A DNA stretch of 6,763 nt, taken from contig DAOWGJ010000180.1 in NCBI GenBank assembly GCA_030637505.1, positions 1-6,763 on the forward strand. Direction: 5' to 3'. Below are positions 5,306 through 6,763 of the stretch, piece after piece. Source of the stretch: Holophagae bacterium. Lineage in GTDB: Bacteria > Acidobacteriota > Thermoanaerobaculia > Thermoanaerobaculales > Sulfomarinibacteraceae. Positions within the stretch are counted from its first letter, which is position 1, and each line of letters begins with the position of its first letter. The notes below the pieces were generated by a model that worked only from the letters and a program-made list of their open reading frames with translations, had not been told where the DNA came from and did no database searches. The translations under genes and the position numbers were made by a program.

Positions 5306-5338
5306 AACTGATAGCTGAGAGCCGATAGCTCCCCTACG
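5306..5338. repeat. Degenerate 7-bp array with CCCCTACG tail
   Basis: Units are aactgat, agctgag, agccgat and a partial agct, followed by CCCCTACG. It matches 181-213 at 29 of 33 bases in the same orientation. As at that site, the tail covers the TAG stop of the adjoining minus-strand gene, here the actin (5334-5336). Confidence 0.8.
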
Positions 5339-6365
5339 CCGGTAGTTTCTCCCAATCCGAACGGGGTGCGTCCATCGCCAGGGCCAGGCCGCCGTCGGCA
5401 CCCTGGAAAACGGGATCTTCGGCGACCTGGACTGTGCCGCCGCCGTAGGCCTTCATCGAGGCCTCCAGGGCCTCCGCCAGCCCGGGCATGGCCGCCGTGC
5501 CGCCTGCGAGGATGATGTTGTTACGGATCTTCTCCTGAAACTCCGGTTCGACCGAGGCGATCAGATCGAGCATGGTCTCGGCGATGGGTGGAACGAGGGC
5601 TTCGCAGGCCTGTTTGAGCGCGGTGGAAATGTCGATCTCAGTCGGCTTTCCTGCGACCGGTGTCGTCACCGTCACCGGTTTCTTCGAGTTTCCGACAAAG
5701 CCGGAGTTCTCTTTCCATGTCCGGGCCGAGTGAACTGAAACGCGCAGCTCCGGGTGCTCCTCCCCGAGGGCCTTGAGAATCTGGTCGTCCACCCAGTCGC
5801 CGGCGTTGGGCAGGGTTCGTTGGTCGTCGTCGGTTGGAAATCTCCCCTGCATGACGCAGAAGTCCGCCGTTCCGGCGCCGATGTCCACAACCATGGCGTT
5901 GAGCAGGGCGTCGAGGCCGTAGGCGACGGCAAAGGGTTCCGAGACGATAATCAGATGGTCGACGAATCCTCTGATCGCTTCTCTCAGATGCTGGCGGTTG
6001 ACCCGAAGGGCCTCGGCTGGGACGCCGATGACTGCCCGGACCTTGGCCCCTTCCGCGTGGGCTTTGGCCACTCCGGAGACCTCCATCAGGTGGGATACCA
6101 ACTCGCGGACCGCCAGGAGGTCCTTTTCGGAGCCCTCCTTGAGGAGACCGCGTTCAAGGGGGCGGTGGAGGTCCAACATCGTACGGTTTTCCAGGGCGTC
6201 CCGTCCGACCAGAACCTTTTGTTTCAGGATTTTCTTGGCAACCATGTCCACCGGCCACCCGACGAAACTCCCCACCATGTGGTGCTCGCCATCCGAGGTC
6301 GAAATGGAACTCTGAGAGGTGCCCAGGTCGATGCCGACGAAGATCTCGTTCTTGTTTTGACTCAT
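5334..6365 (-). CDS. MamK-family bacterial actin
   Basis: This is a 343-residue actin-superfamily ATPase, very like MamK, which forms the cytoplasmic filament that aligns magnetosomes in magnetotactic bacteria. MamK-like actins also occur in non-magnetotactic bacteria. Actin signatures in order: phosphate-1 FVGIDLGTSQSS (9-20), GSFVGWPVDMVAKK (32-45), AVIGVPAEA (111-119), IVSEPFAVAYGLD (140-152), phosphate-2 VVDIGAGTADFCV (159-171) and adenosine motif IILAGGTAAMPGL (284-296). E143 and D161 fall where MamK has the residues needed for ATP hydrolysis and filament turnover. Length matches MamK (about 347-360). The ATG at 6365 is chosen because AAGGAG lies 7 nt upstream and the conserved protein begins there; an upstream in-frame extension is Arg-rich read-through of the amidase gene. 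It overlaps the amidase stop as ATGA, implying translational coupling. No other magnetosome gene is in view, so a general cytoskeletal role is more likely. Confidence 0.92.
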   Translation of the reverse strand: MSQNKNEIFVGIDLGTSQSSISTSDGEHHMVGSFVGWPVDMVAKKILKQKVLVGRDALENRTMLDLHRPLERGLLKEGSEKDLLAVRELVSHLMEVSGVAKAHAEGAKVRAVIGVPAEALRVNRQHLREAIRGFVDHLIIVSEPFAVAYGLDALLNAMVVDIGAGTADFCVMQGRFPTDDDQRTLPNAGDWVDDQILKALGEEHPELRVSVHSARTWKENSGFVGNSKKPVTVTTPVAGKPTEIDISTALKQACEALVPPIAETMLDLIASVEPEFQEKIRNNIILAGGTAAMPGLAEALEASMKAYGGGTVQVAEDPVFQGADGGLALAMDAPRSDWEKLPA

Positions 6366-6763
6366 CCTTGGTCTCCTTGGGCCGGAGCGATGCCTCCGAC
6401 GATTTGAGCGTACTGCAAGATGCCGTCGGCCAGTCCTTCGACGATGTGCTGGCGGTAGGCGGGAATCGCGAGCAACCGGGCTTCGCGCTCGTTGGAGAGG
6501 CACGCGACTTCGGCCAGGATTGCGGGCATATCGGTTGCTACCAGGACGACGAAGGGCGCCGACATCACCCCTCGGCTGTGCGCCTGGTCGTTTTCGTGGC
6601 GAAGAACTTCGAAGAGAGAACCCTGAATAGACTCGGCCAGACGTCGGCTTTCCGTGCGGCGAAGGTCGGCGTAGATACCATCGAGCAAACGACGAGTGTC
6701 TGCGACGGTGAAGCCGGAGTCTCGATTCTCGTGTGATGCCAGATCGGTCAGGAAGGGGTCGTC
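6362..6763 (-). CDS. N-acetylmuramoyl-L-alanine amidase, C-terminal part
   Basis: The last 133 residues of an Amidase_3-type zinc amidase are visible. The frame is open to the window edge, so the start, any signal peptide and the first zinc ligands lie outside. Such enzymes cut the bond between N-acetylmuramic acid and the L-Ala of peptidoglycan stem peptides in the periplasm, often for daughter-cell separation or wall remodelling. Numbering from the edge: SHENRDSG (10-17, equivalent of the family's ARENA region), ESRRLAESIQGSLFEVL (38-54), SRGVMSAPFVVLVATDMPAI split over 63-82, catalytic E85 in AILAEVACLSN (81-91), and YRQHIVEGLADGILQYAQ (103-120). The protein ends soon after the domain, with no SPOR or LysM tail. 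Its TGA stop overlaps the ATG of the MamK-like actin by 4 nt (ATGA), so the two are co-translated. Confidence 0.9.
   Translation of the reverse strand, partial: DDPFLTDLASHENRDSGFTVADTRRLLDGIYADLRRTESRRLAESIQGSLFEVLRHENDQAHSRGVMSAPFVVLVATDMPAILAEVACLSNEREARLLAIPAYRQHIVEGLADGILQYAQIVGGIAPAQGDQG
6373..6378 (-). promoter_or_regulatory. Ribosome binding site of MamK-like actin
   Basis: AAGGAG on the minus strand, inside the end of the amidase gene, lies 7 nt before the ATG at 6365 and fixes the actin start. Confidence 0.7.

Noticed and set aside
4501..5328. 275-codon plus-strand open frame opposite ilvE
   Set aside because: It is antisense to a gene with clear catalytic motifs, has a composition typical of a GC-rich shadow frame and shows no recognisable domain.
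5754..6407. 217-codon plus-strand open frame opposite the actin gene
   Set aside because: It is the mirror of conserved actin codons, with no motif and no ribosome binding site of note.
6366..6503. N-terminal Arg-rich extension of the actin frame
   Set aside because: It overlaps the conserved end of the amidase gene in another frame, and the family start and Shine-Dalgarno are at 6365.
5334..6763. Magnetosome gene cluster
   Set aside because: Only the actin is MamK-like; no other mam or mms gene is visible, and amidase coupling points to another role.

Overview
This 6.8 kb window is a densely coded, GC-rich stretch of a bacterial chromosome. AlgH/YqgE, an Amidase_3-type cell-wall amidase and a secreted TPR protein all point to a Gram-negative-type envelope. 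Taxonomy cannot be fixed from the sequence. An Acidobacteriota-like or deltaproteobacterial-type lineage is a guess only, based on gene content and on the repeat-rich intergenic spacers. I see no rRNA, tRNA, CRISPR array, insertion sequence or phage gene.

Layout from left to right. Positions 1-180 are non-coding, with a weak dyad. The minus-strand genes algH/yqgE (209-775) and a secreted TPR protein (834-1766) follow. A repeat-filled divergent spacer separates the TPR gene from a plus-strand SseB-C-terminal-like gene (1922-2356). That gene converges on a second, divergent SseB-like gene on the minus strand (2422-2820). Next is a plus-strand pair: a nucleoside phosphorylase/MTA-SAH-nucleosidase-type gene (2954-3709), overlapped by a STAS-domain anti-anti-sigma-type gene (3681-4022). 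A long inverted repeat (4040-4117) separates this pair from the minus-strand branched-chain aminotransferase ilvE (4138-5187). The right end is a minus-strand, translationally coupled pair: the C-terminal part of an N-acetylmuramoyl-L-alanine amidase (6362 to the window edge), then a complete MamK-type bacterial actin (5334-6365).

The most interesting content is the MamK-family actin joined by an ATGA stop/start overlap to a peptidoglycan amidase. This is not a magnetosome context. It suggests a filament-forming actin working with cell-wall remodelling, although that link is inference.

Two further patterns stand out. First, four intergenic spacers carry tandem AGCTG-type arrays of 7 or 8 bp units. 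Two of them share a 33-nt block that includes the stop codons of unrelated genes (algH and the actin). Second, the start signals fall into two classes. Five genes have clear Shine-Dalgarno sequences. The other three (algH, TPR, first SseB-like) have none, and each has a TAnnnT hexamer exactly 6 nt before the start codon, as expected for leaderless promoters.
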